A stretch of 53,220 bases of DNA from Natronospirales bacterium (GTDB lineage Bacteria > Pseudomonadota > Gammaproteobacteria > Natronospirales > JAIVGZ01), in assembly GCA_020201335.1 (NCBI GenBank), contig JAIVGZ010000012.1, forward strand, positions 1-53,220. Direction: 5' to 3'. A program made the position numbers and the translations under genes. The notes beneath the pieces were generated by a model, which saw nothing but the letters and a program-made list of their open reading frames with translations, made no database searches and had not been told where the DNA came from. This document shows positions 9,305 to 17,865 of this stretch, piece by piece (position 1 is the stretch's first letter; each line of letters opens with the position of its first letter).

Positions 9305-9790
9305 TTACATTGCCCGGTCGAACAATTCCCGCAGCGCCCGGAATAGTTCCCGTTGCAGCTTGGGAGGCCGGTTGGCTGCGCGCTCCGCCGCTGCATCACG
9401 CGTCAGGCGACGCAAGTGCTGTCGATCGGCGCCGGGACAGGCATCGAGTAACTCAGAAAGTACTGCATCACCGTCATCCAGCAGGCGCGCGCGCCACGAC
9501 TCGGCGCGGTGTAGTTTCGCCTGTTCTGCCCGGTCACTGCCGTCCAGGCGCGCGAACGCATCGCGTATCGGCACCGGGTCGACGTTACGCATCAGTTTGC
9601 CGATGTATTGCAGCTGGCGCTTCCGCCCCCCGCGTGCGGTGATTGCGCGCGCGGCATCCACCGCCTCGCGCAGGTCGGCAGGCAGGTCCATGTGCTCGAG
9701 TTGTGCCTCCGGCAGGTCGACCAAGCGCTCACCAAGCGCCTGCAAGGCCAGCATCTCCCGTTTACGCTGCGACTTTGAGTCCGGCTCCAT
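9305..9790 (-). CDS. yjgA: Ribosome-associated protein DarP/YjgA (DUF615)
   Basis: The 161-residue basic protein has the DUF615 hallmarks: KSQRKREMLALQALGERLVDLP near the start, then ARGGRKRQLQYIGKLMRNVD, and an Arg/Glu-rich helical C-terminus ending in ELFRALRELFDRAM. The family binds late 50S precursors and aids ribosome assembly. The ATG at 9790 was chosen because family similarity begins there. The frame is open further upstream into pmbA, but without family likeness. Its start codon is only 14 bases from the divergent pmbA ATG. Proximity to pmbA is also seen in Pseudomonas. Confidence 0.93.
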   Translation of the reverse strand: MEPDSKSQRKREMLALQALGERLVDLPEAQLEHMDLPADLREAVDAARAITARGGRKRQLQYIGKLMRNVDPVPIRDAFARLDGSDRAEQAKLHRAESWRARLLDDGDAVLSELLDACPGADRQHLRRLTRDAAAERAANRPPKLQRELFRALRELFDRAM

Positions 9791-9804
9791 GCAATAATCC
9801 CGCG

Positions 9805-11154
9805 ATGGCGGATGAAATCGGCCCACAGGATAGCAATACGACGCGAACGACGCTGGAACGGTTGAGCGTTGAATGCCTCGCCGAGGCGAAAGCGCACGGC
9901 GCGAGCGCCTGCGAGGCCGCTGCGAGCTTTGAGGAAGGCTTGTCCGTTGGCGTGCGGCTCGGCGAGGTCGAAACCGTCGAGTATCAGCGGGACCGATCGG
10001 TAGGCGTCACCGTCTATTTCGGGAAGCGCAAGGGTAGCGCTTCGACTGCGGACTTTTCGCCATCTGCTGTGCGCGAGACCGTTGCGGCCGCGTGCCGGAT
10101 TGCTCGCCACACCGCTGAGGACCCGCACGTCGGCCTCGCAGATCCCGCGCTGCTCGCGACTGATGTTCCAGACCTCGACCTCGACCATCCGTGGGCGCTC
10201 GCGCCGGAAGACGCAATTGCATTGGCGACGCGCGCCGAAGACGCCGCTCGTTCTGCGGACACGCGCATCGTCAACTCGGAAGGTGGCTCGTGCTCGAGCC
10301 ATCGAGGTCTGCGCTGCTATGTGAACAGCGATGGCTTCGTTGGGCACGCGGCGGGCACGCAGCACTCGATATCTTGCGTTGTCATCGCCGGACGCAATGG
10401 CGCGATGCAGCGCGATTGGTGGCATACCGTAGGGCGGGCGTCGGGCGACCTTGCCGCGCCGGAAGAGGTCGGTCGAAAAGCAGCTTCACGCGCGTTGCAG
10501 AGGCTGGGTGCACGCCGCCTGAAGACCTTGCACGCGCCGGTCATTTACGCGCCCGAAGTTTCCAGGAGTCTAATCGGGCACCTGCTTTCCGCGATTGTCG
10601 GCTCTTCACAATACCGCCGGAGCTCGTTCCTGTTGGATGCGCTGGGCGACCAAGTGCTGCCGGCGACAGTCACCGTATACGAAGACCCGTTACGCCTGCG
10701 CGGCCTGGCCAGTGCGGCATTTGACGCGGAGGGTGTTGCGACGTGTGCACGGGACATCGTGCGTGACGGGGTGCTCGAGACCTACCTGCTTGACAGCTAT
10801 GCTGCACGCCGCCTCGGCAGGCAGGCGACCGGGCACGCGGGGGGCTGGACGAACGTGATGGTAGACGGGCAGGGCACGCGGGCCGAGCTCGCATCCAAGA
10901 TGGGCACCGGACTGCTGGTCACCGAGTTGATGGGGCATGGCGTCAACATCGTCACCGGCGATTATTCGCGTGGCGCCGCCGGTTTCTGGATCGAGGGCGG
11001 GGAGATCGCGTACCCGGTAGAGGAAATCACGATTGCCGGAAACCTGCGCGACATGTTGCGCGGGATTGTCGCCGTGGGTGCCGATCGGGACGAGCAGTAC
11101 GCGGTGCAGGTCGGCTCGATAGTCATCGACCGGATGGCCGTCGCCGGAGAATGA
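9805..11154 (+). CDS. pmbA: TldE/PmbA, non-catalytic partner subunit of the TldD protease
   Basis: The 449-residue protein (E. coli 450) is complete. It has the EEGLSVGVRLGEVETVEYQRDRSVGVTVYFGKRKGSASTAD stretch (read in parts), RVVL-type strand repeats, and the C-terminal GGWTNVMVD, TGLLVTELMGHGVN, GAAGFWIEGGEIAYPVEEITIAGNL and DRMAVAGE motifs. PmbA lacks the HExxxH site of TldD and forms the TldD/TldE chamber protease with it. The ATG at 9805 fits the family start. With tldD broken in this sequence, pmbA is left without its catalytic partner. It converges on ptsI with a 10-base gap. Confidence 0.96.
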   Translation: MADEIGPQDSNTTRTTLERLSVECLAEAKAHGASACEAAASFEEGLSVGVRLGEVETVEYQRDRSVGVTVYFGKRKGSASTADFSPSAVRETVAAACRIARHTAEDPHVGLADPALLATDVPDLDLDHPWALAPEDAIALATRAEDAARSADTRIVNSEGGSCSSHRGLRCYVNSDGFVGHAAGTQHSISCVVIAGRNGAMQRDWWHTVGRASGDLAAPEEVGRKAASRALQRLGARRLKTLHAPVIYAPEVSRSLIGHLLSAIVGSSQYRRSSFLLDALGDQVLPATVTVYEDPLRLRGLASAAFDAEGVATCARDIVRDGVLETYLLDSYAARRLGRQATGHAGGWTNVMVDGQGTRAELASKMGTGLLVTELMGHGVNIVTGDYSRGAAGFWIEGGEIAYPVEEITIAGNLRDMLRGIVAVGADRDEQYAVQVGSIVIDRMAVAGE

Positions 11155-11164
11155 CCGGAGCGCG

Positions 11165-12871
11165 TCAGGCGCCGTTCAATTCATTGAGCAACACCGCCGC
11201 CCGCTGCGCGTCTCGCGCGGCGACCATGCGCAACGCCGTCCGGCGTGCAGTCGTTGTATCCGCAGCACGCACCGCTTCCTTGACCTCCAACAGGTGCGAA
11301 GGGTGCATGCTGAAGCGCGTGAGGCCCAACCCCAGGAGCAGCCGCGTGAAACGGGGGTCGCCCGCCATCTCTCCGCATAGCGAAACCGGTACGCCGGCAC
11401 GGTTGCCGGCACGCAAGATGCCTGCCAGCAATTTCAGTACCGCCGGGTGCAGCGGGTCGTAGAGGTAGTCGACCTCGTCGTTGTCGCGGTCGACCGCAAG
11501 GGTGTACTGGATCAGGTCGTTCGTCCCAATCGAAAGGAAATCGGCGCTGCGCGCCAGCTGCGCAGCGGTCAGCGCTGCCGCTGGAACCTCGACCATTGCG
11601 CCGACCGCTACTGGGTCCGCATACCGGACGCCGCGCGCGGCAAGTTCCGCGCGGGCCTGGTCCAGCGACGCGCGGAACGCGACCAGCTCGGCTGGATTCG
11701 TGACCATTGGCAACATCACCTCAACCGGCCCGCGCGCTGCAGCACGCAGGATTGCGCGCAGTTGCGGTAGCAGCCAACCGGGCTCGCGCAAGCTGAACCG
11801 GATACCGCGCAGCCCGAGTGCGGGGTTCTCCGTGACCGCACGCCCCGGCACGGCCTTGTCTGCACCGAGGTCCAGCGTCCGAATCGTTACGGTGCCGCCG
11901 CGCATGCCGTCGACCGCTTTTGCATAAAGCGCGTATTGCTCGGCCTCGTCGGGCGGGTCGCGGTCCAGGAACAGCATCTCGGTTCGGTACATGCCGACAC
12001 CATCCGCGCCGCCCTCGCGCGCTGCACGCAGGTCGGCCGGTTGCTCGATGTTTGCCAGCATCGTCACGGTGATGCCATCACGCGTGCGCGCAGGCAAGTG
12101 GCGCAGCGTACGCAGCGCTACGCGACGGCGTTCACCGATCCGCATCCGCTTCCGATAGTGTTCGGTGGCTGCGCGGTCCGGCGTTACCAGCACGAGCCCG
12201 TTGTCGCCGTCCAGAATTGCAATGTCGCCGGCACGAACCAGCGCGCGCGCGTCCCGAACGCCGACGATTGCAGGCATGCGCAGGCTCCGCGCGATAATTG
12301 CAGCGTGCGACAGCGGGCCGCCGGATTCGGTAATGAAGCCCGCTGCGCCGCGTTGGTGCAGGCGCAGCACATCGGCGGGTCCCAGCGCAGCAGCGACGTG
12401 GATCGTGCCATCGACCGGCACCTCGCTGTCTTCTTCCCCCGCGAGCAGCGCAATCACACGGTCGACGGCGTGTACGACCTCATCGCTGCGGGTGCGCAGG
12501 TAGGCGTCGTCGAGGCTGTCGAAGACCGCGAGCAGTGCGTCACGCTGCATGCGCAGCGCCCATTCCGCATTGCATCGAAACTCCCGGATGCGGTCGGCGA
12601 CGGCATCGGAAAGCGCTGGGTCACGCAGCATCAACAAGTGGCTGTCGATGAATGAGCGAACATCTGCAGGTGTGCGGCGCGGTACCTGCCCGCGCACCTT
12701 TCGGAGTTGGCGCTGTGCGTTTGCGAGCGCGCGACGATAACGCGCGACCTCTGCGTTCACTGCGCCCGGAGCGAGGAGTCGTTCGACCACCACCTGCAAC
12801 GGGCGGCCGTGGCGGACAGGACCGATCGCGATGCTTCCCGGTACGCCGATTCCCTGTAGCATCAACGGCAT
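11165..12871 (-). CDS. ptsI: PTS phosphotransferase enzyme I
   Basis: The 568-residue enzyme I is full length. The N-terminal HPr-binding/phospho-His domain includes GGPLSHAAIIARSLRMPAIVG with the active His at about residue 189. The PEP-binding barrel has GADGVGMYRTEMLFLDRD, GTNDLIQYTLAVDRDN and the catalytic Cys in SLCGEMAGD. It transfers phosphate from PEP to HPr. No GAF domain precedes it, so it is EI-like rather than PtsP-like. It lies three bases downstream of the HPr gene and ends the rpoN-ptsN-rapZ operon. No sugar permease genes are near, which suggests a regulatory PTS. Confidence 0.95.
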   Translation of the reverse strand: MPLMLQGIGVPGSIAIGPVRHGRPLQVVVERLLAPGAVNAEVARYRRALANAQRQLRKVRGQVPRRTPADVRSFIDSHLLMLRDPALSDAVADRIREFRCNAEWALRMQRDALLAVFDSLDDAYLRTRSDEVVHAVDRVIALLAGEEDSEVPVDGTIHVAAALGPADVLRLHQRGAAGFITESGGPLSHAAIIARSLRMPAIVGVRDARALVRAGDIAILDGDNGLVLVTPDRAATEHYRKRMRIGERRRVALRTLRHLPARTRDGITVTMLANIEQPADLRAAREGGADGVGMYRTEMLFLDRDPPDEAEQYALYAKAVDGMRGGTVTIRTLDLGADKAVPGRAVTENPALGLRGIRFSLREPGWLLPQLRAILRAAARGPVEVMLPMVTNPAELVAFRASLDQARAELAARGVRYADPVAVGAMVEVPAAALTAAQLARSADFLSIGTNDLIQYTLAVDRDNDEVDYLYDPLHPAVLKLLAGILRAGNRAGVPVSLCGEMAGDPRFTRLLLGLGLTRFSMHPSHLLEVKEAVRAADTTTARRTALRMVAARDAQRAAVLLNELNGA

Positions 12872-12874
12872 CGC

Positions 12875-13165
12875 TCAAGCCTCCTCGAGCTCGTCCCCCA
12901 GCCCCGTTTCGATGAGCTGGCACAGCGTGTCAAGCGCATCGGCCGCGTCGGGGCCGCGTGCGCTGACGCGCACCTTGCGGCCATGCGCCGCCGCCAGCGT
13001 CAACAATGACACGATGCTCTTGCCGTCGGCGCTACGCGTGCCGCACCGCAGGCGTACTTCGGATTCGAAGCGCCGTGCGACGGCGGCGATGCGACCGGCG
13101 GGCCGCGTGTGCAGTCCGTTGGCGTTCGAGATTGTGACTTCGCGCGTCAGTTCGCGCTCAGGCAT
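12875..13165 (-). CDS. HPr/NPr phosphocarrier protein
   Basis: The 96-residue HPr-fold protein has the active-site motif NANGLHTRPAG (phospho-His at about residue 19; HTRPA rather than the commoner HARPA) and GKSIVSLLTLAA around the site equivalent to regulatory Ser46. It shuttles phosphate from enzyme I (next gene) to EIIA-Ntr (PtsN, two genes upstream). The ATG at 13165 lies inside the end of rapZ (8-base overlap). The gene could be called ptsH or ptsO. Neighbours favour the nitrogen-PTS role, but the single EI/HPr pair may serve everything. Confidence 0.94.
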   Translation of the reverse strand: MPERELTREVTISNANGLHTRPAGRIAAVARRFESEVRLRCGTRSADGKSIVSLLTLAAAHGRKVRVSARGPDAADALDTLCQLIETGLGDELEEA

Positions 13166-13829
13166 CCGGGCGCGCCGCCAGTTCGTCGTGCCGTACCTGG
13201 ACGTGTTCGTAGCGGGCGTGGAAGTGTGCAGCGAGCTTCTCGACAAGGTACACGGAGCGGTGGCAACGCACGTCGAATACGAAATCTGCGTCGCCGGGAA
13301 GCCCGTTCTTGAAACCGAACGAGCGGAACAGTATCGAGGCGCCTGCCGCAGTGCCGTGCACGCGCTCCCGTACGAGTTCACGCAGCTCGTGCACGGATGT
13401 GCGCGAACTGTCGAGCGTGAGGTCTGCTGCAGCGGCGACCGGGCTTAGCAGGCGACGCTCCTGCTCGATCGCCTCGCCCAGCGCGACTTTGTCGCTGCTT
13501 AGCGGGTGCTTGCGCCGCGTTTCGCTATAGCGCTTCATCAGCGTACCGTGGTCGGCGTGCAGGTATAGCACCTCGCACGCAAGACCGCCGCGCCGCAGCT
13601 TCTCCACCACTTCGGGGACCTTTCGCAAATCATTCGGCCGGTTGCGTGCGTCGATGCCGACCGCGAGGCGTTCGTAGACCGGGTCGCCGGCGGCGACGGT
13701 TTGCTCCGCGAGTGTGCCGAGCAACCCGGCGGGCAGGTTGTCTATGCAGTAATAGCCAAGGTCCTCGAGCATGTGCAGCGCGACCGACTTGCCGGAACCT
13801 GACAGCCCGCTGACGATTACGAGGCGCAT
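13158..13829 (-). CDS. rapZ: RapZ-type RNase adapter protein with in-frame internal deletion
   Basis: The N-terminal kinase-like domain is intact: Walker A GLSGSGKS at residues 8-15, LEDLGYYCIDNLP, and YSETRRKHPLSSD. The C-terminal domain, which in E. coli RapZ binds the GlmZ sRNA and glucosamine-6-phosphate, is interrupted. FVFDVRC (to residue 189) is followed at once by HRSVYLVEKLAAHF. About 60-68 residues of the family, from the LPNPxW region to the CTGG loop before HRSVY, are missing without a frame change. The product has 223 residues instead of about 285. A shortened protein could be made but should not sense GlcN6P normally. It sits between ptsN and the HPr gene, as usual. Confidence 0.9.
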   Translation of the reverse strand: MRLVIVSGLSGSGKSVALHMLEDLGYYCIDNLPAGLLGTLAEQTVAAGDPVYERLAVGIDARNRPNDLRKVPEVVEKLRRGGLACEVLYLHADHGTLMKRYSETRRKHPLSSDKVALGEAIEQERRLLSPVAAAADLTLDSSRTSVHELRELVRERVHGTAAGASILFRSFGFKNGLPGDADFVFDVRCHRSVYLVEKLAAHFHARYEHVQVRHDELAARPDA

Positions 13830-13836
13830 CGGCGCG

Positions 13837-14331
13837 TCAGCCCCCTGCCGCGTGCCGCCGAGGGCCGTCGCCGGCAAGCAGCGTAAGTACCGCATCAGAG
13901 TCTGGAGCACGGCGCAGCGCTTCGCGGAGTGTTGGGTCGTTGAATACCACCGCGGCGGCCGATAACGCTGCCAGGTGCTCGGCACCGCACTCGGCCGGCA
14001 CGAGCAGTCCGAACAGGAGGTCGACCGGCTCGCCGTCCGGCGCCTCGAAATCGATCGGCGTGGTCAGACGCACGAACGCGCCGCGGCTCGCGTCGATGCT
14101 GTCCACACGGCCGTGCGGCAATGCGACGCCATGCCCGACAGCCGTGCTTCCGAGGCGCTCACGTCCAATCAGCGAGGTGAACGCGACACCTTGGCCGAGG
14201 TCGTCGTCGCCGCGGGTCAGCGATTCGGCGAGCAGTTCGAGCGCACGCTTCTTGCTGCGGGCGTCGACGCCACACACGATGCGCTCGGTGGTCAACAAGT
14301 CCGCGAGCGACATGGAAGCGTCGTTGCTCAC
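13837..14331 (-). CDS. ptsN: PTS EIIA-Ntr regulatory protein PtsN
   Basis: The 164-residue EIIA of the fructose/nitrogen class has a LADLLTTERIVCGVDARSKKRALELLAE start, the GSTAVGHGVALPHGRV segment with the phospho-acceptor His of the ALPHGR motif, and DLLFGLLVPAECGAEHLAALS. It receives phosphate from HPr and in relatives controls potassium transport, nitrogen genes and envelope stress. It overlaps hpf by four bases and precedes rapZ by seven. No membrane EIIB/EIIC is encoded nearby. Confidence 0.95.
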   Translation of the reverse strand: MSNDASMSLADLLTTERIVCGVDARSKKRALELLAESLTRGDDDLGQGVAFTSLIGRERLGSTAVGHGVALPHGRVDSIDASRGAFVRLTTPIDFEAPDGEPVDLLFGLLVPAECGAEHLAALSAAAVVFNDPTLREALRRAPDSDAVLTLLAGDGPRRHAAGG

Positions 14332-14651
14332 TGCGTCACGTTCTTCGCGCGGTTGGCGCCCTTGTGGTCGGTGAGCTTTTCTTTGTATTTCAGGACTTGC
14401 CGGTCGAGCTTGTCGGTCAGCGCGTCGATTGCCGCGTACATGTCTTCTGCAACGGCGTCGGCGAACAGGTCGTTGCCGCTGACGTGTACCGTGGCCTCGG
14501 CCTTGTGCCGTAGTTTCTCGACGGTGAGTATCACGTGCACGTCGGTGACGTGGTCGAAATGGCGCTCAAGCTTGCCGATTTTCGTATCGACGTAGCTGCG
14601 GAGCGCGGGCGTGAGGTCTACATGGTGTCCGGTCAAGTTGAGTTGCATCAT
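14328..14651 (-). CDS. hpf: Ribosome hibernation-promoting factor, short form
   Basis: The 107-residue protein has the HPF/YfiA fold signature: MQLNLTGHHVDLTPALRSYVDTKIGKLERHFD, then KAEATVHVSGNDLFADAVAEDMYAAIDALTDKLDRQ (both read in parts). It lacks the C-terminal dimerisation domain of long HPF, so it is the short type typical of gammaproteobacteria. It binds 30S subunits in stationary phase. It is 15 bases downstream of rpoN, with GAAGGAGTG as a clear ribosome binding site just before its ATG, and overlaps ptsN. Confidence 0.96.
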   Translation of the reverse strand: MMQLNLTGHHVDLTPALRSYVDTKIGKLERHFDHVTDVHVILTVEKLRHKAEATVHVSGNDLFADAVAEDMYAAIDALTDKLDRQVLKYKEKLTDHKGANRAKNVTQ

Positions 14652-14666
14652 TCACTCCTTCATATG

Positions 14667-16079
14667 TCAGCCTCGGCGCCGCTCGGGCGCGGGCGGGATG
14701 GACATGCTTTCACGGTACTTCGCGACGGTGCGTCGCGCTACCTTCAAGCCTTTTTCAGTCAGTAATTCAGCGATTCGCCCGTCAGACAGGGGCCGGCCAG
14801 GGTCCTCACCGGAGATCAGGGTGCGTATCCTGGCCCGCGCCGCGGTCGCCGATGTCCCGACGCCATCGGCGGTGCCGAGCTGAGCCGAGAAAAAGTGGCG
14901 GAACTCCACGACGCCGCGCGGGGTGTGCAGGTATTTGTTTGCAGTGACCCGTGAAATCGTCGACTCGTGCATCTCCAGGGCCTCGGCAACTTCCCGCAGG
15001 ACCAGCGGGCGCATAGCCACGTCACCCCGGTCCAGATAGTCGCCTTGGTGCCCGACAATGAACGAAGCGACCTGCAGCAGGGTGTGCGCGCGGCTCTGCA
15101 GGCTCTTGATCAGCCAACGCGCATCCTGAAGATGGTCGCGCATGCACGCGCGGTCGCTGTTGTTCGCGCCGCTGCGTGCGAGTTCGGCATAGTACGGGTT
15201 GATACGCAGCCGTGGCAGGAGTTCGGGATTGAGCTCGACCGACCAGCGGTCGTCGCGCCGCGTGACGACCACGTCCGGGATGACATACTCGGCGTCCGGC
15301 GCTTCGACTTGCACCGCGGGTCGCGGCTTCAATGAGCGCACGAGCGCTGCTGCTTCGGCGAGTTCTTCCGCGTCCGCGCCGAGCGCTGCTGCAAGGCGGC
15401 GCTGGTTTCCGTCGGCGAGTTCCGATAGGTGCTCAGCAACGATGCGCCGCGCGAGCGCAAGCCCCGGCGTTTCGGGGTGCTTCTGCCCGAGCTGCACGGA
15501 AAGACACTCAGCAAGGTTGCGCGCGCCGACTCCGATCGGGTCGAAGTGCTGGATCCTGTGCAGGACTGCTTCGACCTCGTCGATGCCCGGCGCATCGCCG
15601 TCCGGAAGGGCAGAGACGATTTCCTCGAGGTCCGCATGCAGGTAGCCGTCGTCGCCGATGTAATCGACGATCGTCATCGCAATCTGCGCGTCGTTGTGCG
15701 TGAACGGCGTCAGTTCGACCTGCCAGCGCAGGTATTCGTGCAGGCCTTCCGGTGCCGCGGGCTGCCAATCCGGCGCGTCGGTCCCGCCGCCGGATTCCGT
15801 CGACCAATTCATCTCGGGCTCTTCCCACTCCGCTGCGGGCGCCGCGTCCGCAGGGTCGGGGGCGTCGGTAACAGGCTCGTCGGTGGATTCGTCCTGCGCG
15901 GAATCATCGTCGGAGGGCTCGTCATCTTCGACGGCCTCGAGCATCAGGTTGGATTCGAGCGCTGTCTGGATTTCGGCCTTGAGTTCCACGGCGGACATCT
16001 GCAGCAGGCGGATGGCCTGTTGCATCTGTGGCGTCATGGTCAGGTGCTGACCGAGACGGACCTGGAGTACTTGTTTCAC
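14667..16079 (-). CDS. rpoN: RNA polymerase sigma-54 factor RpoN
   Basis: The 470-residue protein has the Gln-rich activator-interacting region I (MTPQMQQAIRLLQMSAVEL), an acidic region II at about residues 50-100, the core-binding domain with FDPIGVGARNLAECLSVQL, a helix-turn-helix (HESTISRVTANKYLHTPRG), and the RpoN box ARRTVAKYRE near the end. It directs RNA polymerase to -24/-12 promoters that need enhancer-binding ATPases. It follows lptB by four bases; the lptB-rpoN-hpf-ptsN order is conserved in proteobacteria. Confidence 0.97.
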   Translation of the reverse strand: MKQVLQVRLGQHLTMTPQMQQAIRLLQMSAVELKAEIQTALESNLMLEAVEDDEPSDDDSAQDESTDEPVTDAPDPADAAPAAEWEEPEMNWSTESGGGTDAPDWQPAAPEGLHEYLRWQVELTPFTHNDAQIAMTIVDYIGDDGYLHADLEEIVSALPDGDAPGIDEVEAVLHRIQHFDPIGVGARNLAECLSVQLGQKHPETPGLALARRIVAEHLSELADGNQRRLAAALGADAEELAEAAALVRSLKPRPAVQVEAPDAEYVIPDVVVTRRDDRWSVELNPELLPRLRINPYYAELARSGANNSDRACMRDHLQDARWLIKSLQSRAHTLLQVASFIVGHQGDYLDRGDVAMRPLVLREVAEALEMHESTISRVTANKYLHTPRGVVEFRHFFSAQLGTADGVGTSATAARARIRTLISGEDPGRPLSDGRIAELLTEKGLKVARRTVAKYRESMSIPPAPERRRG

Positions 16080-16083
16080 GCTG

Positions 16084-16809
16084 TCATAGGCGGAAGTTCT
16101 GACCCAAGTATACCTCCCGGACCTCCCGGTTTTCGAGGATATCGGCGGGCGTTCCGGCCGCTATCACGCGACCGGCGGACAGTATGTACGCGCGGTTACA
16201 TATTCCGAGGGTCTCCCGCACATTGTGGTCGGTAATCAATACCCCGATGCCGCGGTCGCGCAGGTGCTCGATGATTCGTTGGATGTCGATTACCGATAAC
16301 GGGTCGACGCCCGCGAACGGCTCATCGAGCAGGATGAAGCGTGGGTCGGCTGCCAGCGCGCGCGCAATCTCGACGCGCCGGCGCTCGCCGCCGGACAGCG
16401 AGAGGCCGAGGCTGTTGCGGATATGCGCGATGTGCAACTCGTCTAGCAGCTCTTCCAACACGCGTTCGCGACCCGCCTCGTCGAGGTCGTCGCGCGCCTC
16501 GAGTATCGCAGCGACATTGTCGGCGACGGACAGCTTGCGGAAAACGCTGGCTTCCTGAGGCAGGTACCCGAGCCCTCGGCGCGCACGCGCGTGAATCGGC
16601 AGGTGCGTGATGTCGTGTCCATCGAGCACGATGCGGCCTTCGTCCGACGCAATCAGCCCGACGATCATGTAGAACGATGTCGTCTTGCCCGCGCCGTTCG
16701 GTCCCAGCAGGCCAACCACCTCGCCGCTGGCCACCTCCAGTGATACGGCTTGGACCACCTTGCGGGATTGGTATTGCTTGCCGAGATCGCGCGCTACCAG
16801 TAGCGTCAC
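16084..16809 (-). CDS. lptB: LPS export ABC transporter ATPase LptB
   Basis: The 241-residue ABC ATPase has Walker [10 protein letters not shown], the Q-loop region [15 protein letters not shown] that is characteristic of LptB, the signature [16 protein letters not shown], Walker [14 protein letters not shown] and the switch His in [10 protein letters not shown]. With LptFG (not in this window) it powers extraction of LPS from the inner membrane into the LptC-LptA bridge. Its start overlaps the lptA stop (ATGA). Confidence 0.97.
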   Translation of the reverse strand: MTLLVARDLGKQYQSRKVVQAVSLEVASGEVVGLLGPNGAGKTTSFYMIVGLIASDEGRIVLDGHDITHLPIHARARRGLGYLPQEASVFRKLSVADNVAAILEARDDLDEAGRERVLEELLDELHIAHIRNSLGLSLSGGERRRVEIARALAADPRFILLDEPFAGVDPLSVIDIQRIIEHLRDRGIGVLITDHNVRETLGICNRAYILSAGRVIAAGTPADILENREVREVYLGQNFRL

Positions 16810-17324
16810 TGGCGCGGCTCCGGGCGTTCATCGTCGGACGGCGGGCGGCGCGGTTGGATGGTCACCTGCACACGGGAACCCGGTTCGCCCCCTGCGACGA
16901 TGCGTTCCGTGCGGGTGTCATAGCGGATGTCGTCGCTGGCGAACTCGTCGCCACCTTGCACCACCCGTGCACCGCCACGCAGCCTGACTATCCCTTCGCG
17001 CGTGTCGTAGATGACTTCGCGGCTTTCCGCCACAGTCGGCGTCCGCTCCCCGTCGTGCCGCTGCATGAAGCGCACTGGTGCACCGTGGATCACCGCTGCC
17101 GCGAGCTCGTCGCCGTCGAAGCGGAAGGACAATTGGTCCCCGCGGATCTCGACGTTGCCGCGGACAATACGGACATTGCCTTGGTACACAGCGGTGCCCG
17201 CCGCGCGGTCGAGCGACGACGCATCGGCCTCAATGATGATTTCTTCGGCAGGCGCCTGCCATGCATACGCTGCCGGGGCGGCGAGCAAGACGAGCGCCGT
17301 GATGATCGGATACCTACGGGACAT
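16806..17324 (-). CDS. lptA: Periplasmic LPS transport protein LptA
   Basis: The 172-residue protein starts with a Sec signal peptide ([12 protein letters not shown], cleavage likely after AYA). The OstA-like beta-jellyroll follows: [34 protein letters not shown] (read in parts) and [34 protein letters not shown]. The last part, [13 protein letters not shown], resembles the usual VTIQP end. It forms the periplasmic bridge carrying LPS to the outer membrane. It overlaps lptC by 11 bases and lptB by four. Confidence 0.93.
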   Translation of the reverse strand: MSRRYPIITALVLLAAPAAYAWQAPAEEIIIEADASSLDRAAGTAVYQGNVRIVRGNVEIRGDQLSFRFDGDELAAAVIHGAPVRFMQRHDGERTPTVAESREVIYDTREGIVRLRGGARVVQGGDEFASDDIRYDTRTERIVAGGEPGSRVQVTIQPRRPPSDDERPEPRQ

Positions 17325-17865
17325 AACGACCTCTCACCGCCGATTCTATCCGTATCGTTCCCGCGTTCATATCCGCTACAAGCCCGCGGCCGGTCATTTC
17401 GCCGAATGCCGACAAAATCACGATGTCGGAGTCGGTATGGGCCACCCTGTGGACGGTATCGATCTCAAGGTCTGGTGAACGGAACTCGAAGCGCGCGCCC
17501 GTCGACTCATCGATAATCGACACTCCATCCGTCAACGAGACACGCGAGCGGTCTGCGTGGATCCGGCCCGTGGCCGCCTCGACCAGTAACGGCGGCCCGC
17601 CGCCCTGGAGCCACTGCAGTCGAGGCGCATCGAGCAACGCGGAATCATCGTCTGGGCTGTGGACCACCCGCGTGGCATCGATGCGGTAAATCGTGTCGCC
17701 GCCGCGCCCGGTAACCGCCACGTGCGCCCCCTGGAAATACCATGCGGGCCCGCGGTCGCCCGACGGTGTCGCTGGCGCGCGCAGTGCCGTTGACAGCCAC
17801 CATGCGCTTGCTGCCGCAACGGCCGCGAGGACCACGACCGTAGCGAGCGTCGCCAGGCGCACCAT
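17314..17865 (-). CDS. lptC: LPS export protein LptC
   Basis: The 183-residue protein has a single N-terminal membrane segment (about residues 4-27) and a periplasmic beta-jellyroll: AHVAVTGRGGDTIYRIDATRVVHSPDDDSALLD, SRVSLTDGVSIIDESTGARFEF, and VAHTDSDIVILSAFGEMTGRGLVADMNAGTIRI (read in parts), a pattern typical of LptC. It links LptBFG with LptA. The ATG overlaps the kdsC stop (TGATG). Sequence conservation in this family is low, so the call rests on architecture and gene order. Confidence 0.88.
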   Translation of the reverse strand: MVRLATLATVVVLAAVAAASAWWLSTALRAPATPSGDRGPAWYFQGAHVAVTGRGGDTIYRIDATRVVHSPDDDSALLDAPRLQWLQGGGPPLLVEAATGRIHADRSRVSLTDGVSIIDESTGARFEFRSPDLEIDTVHRVAHTDSDIVILSAFGEMTGRGLVADMNAGTIRIESAVRGRYVP

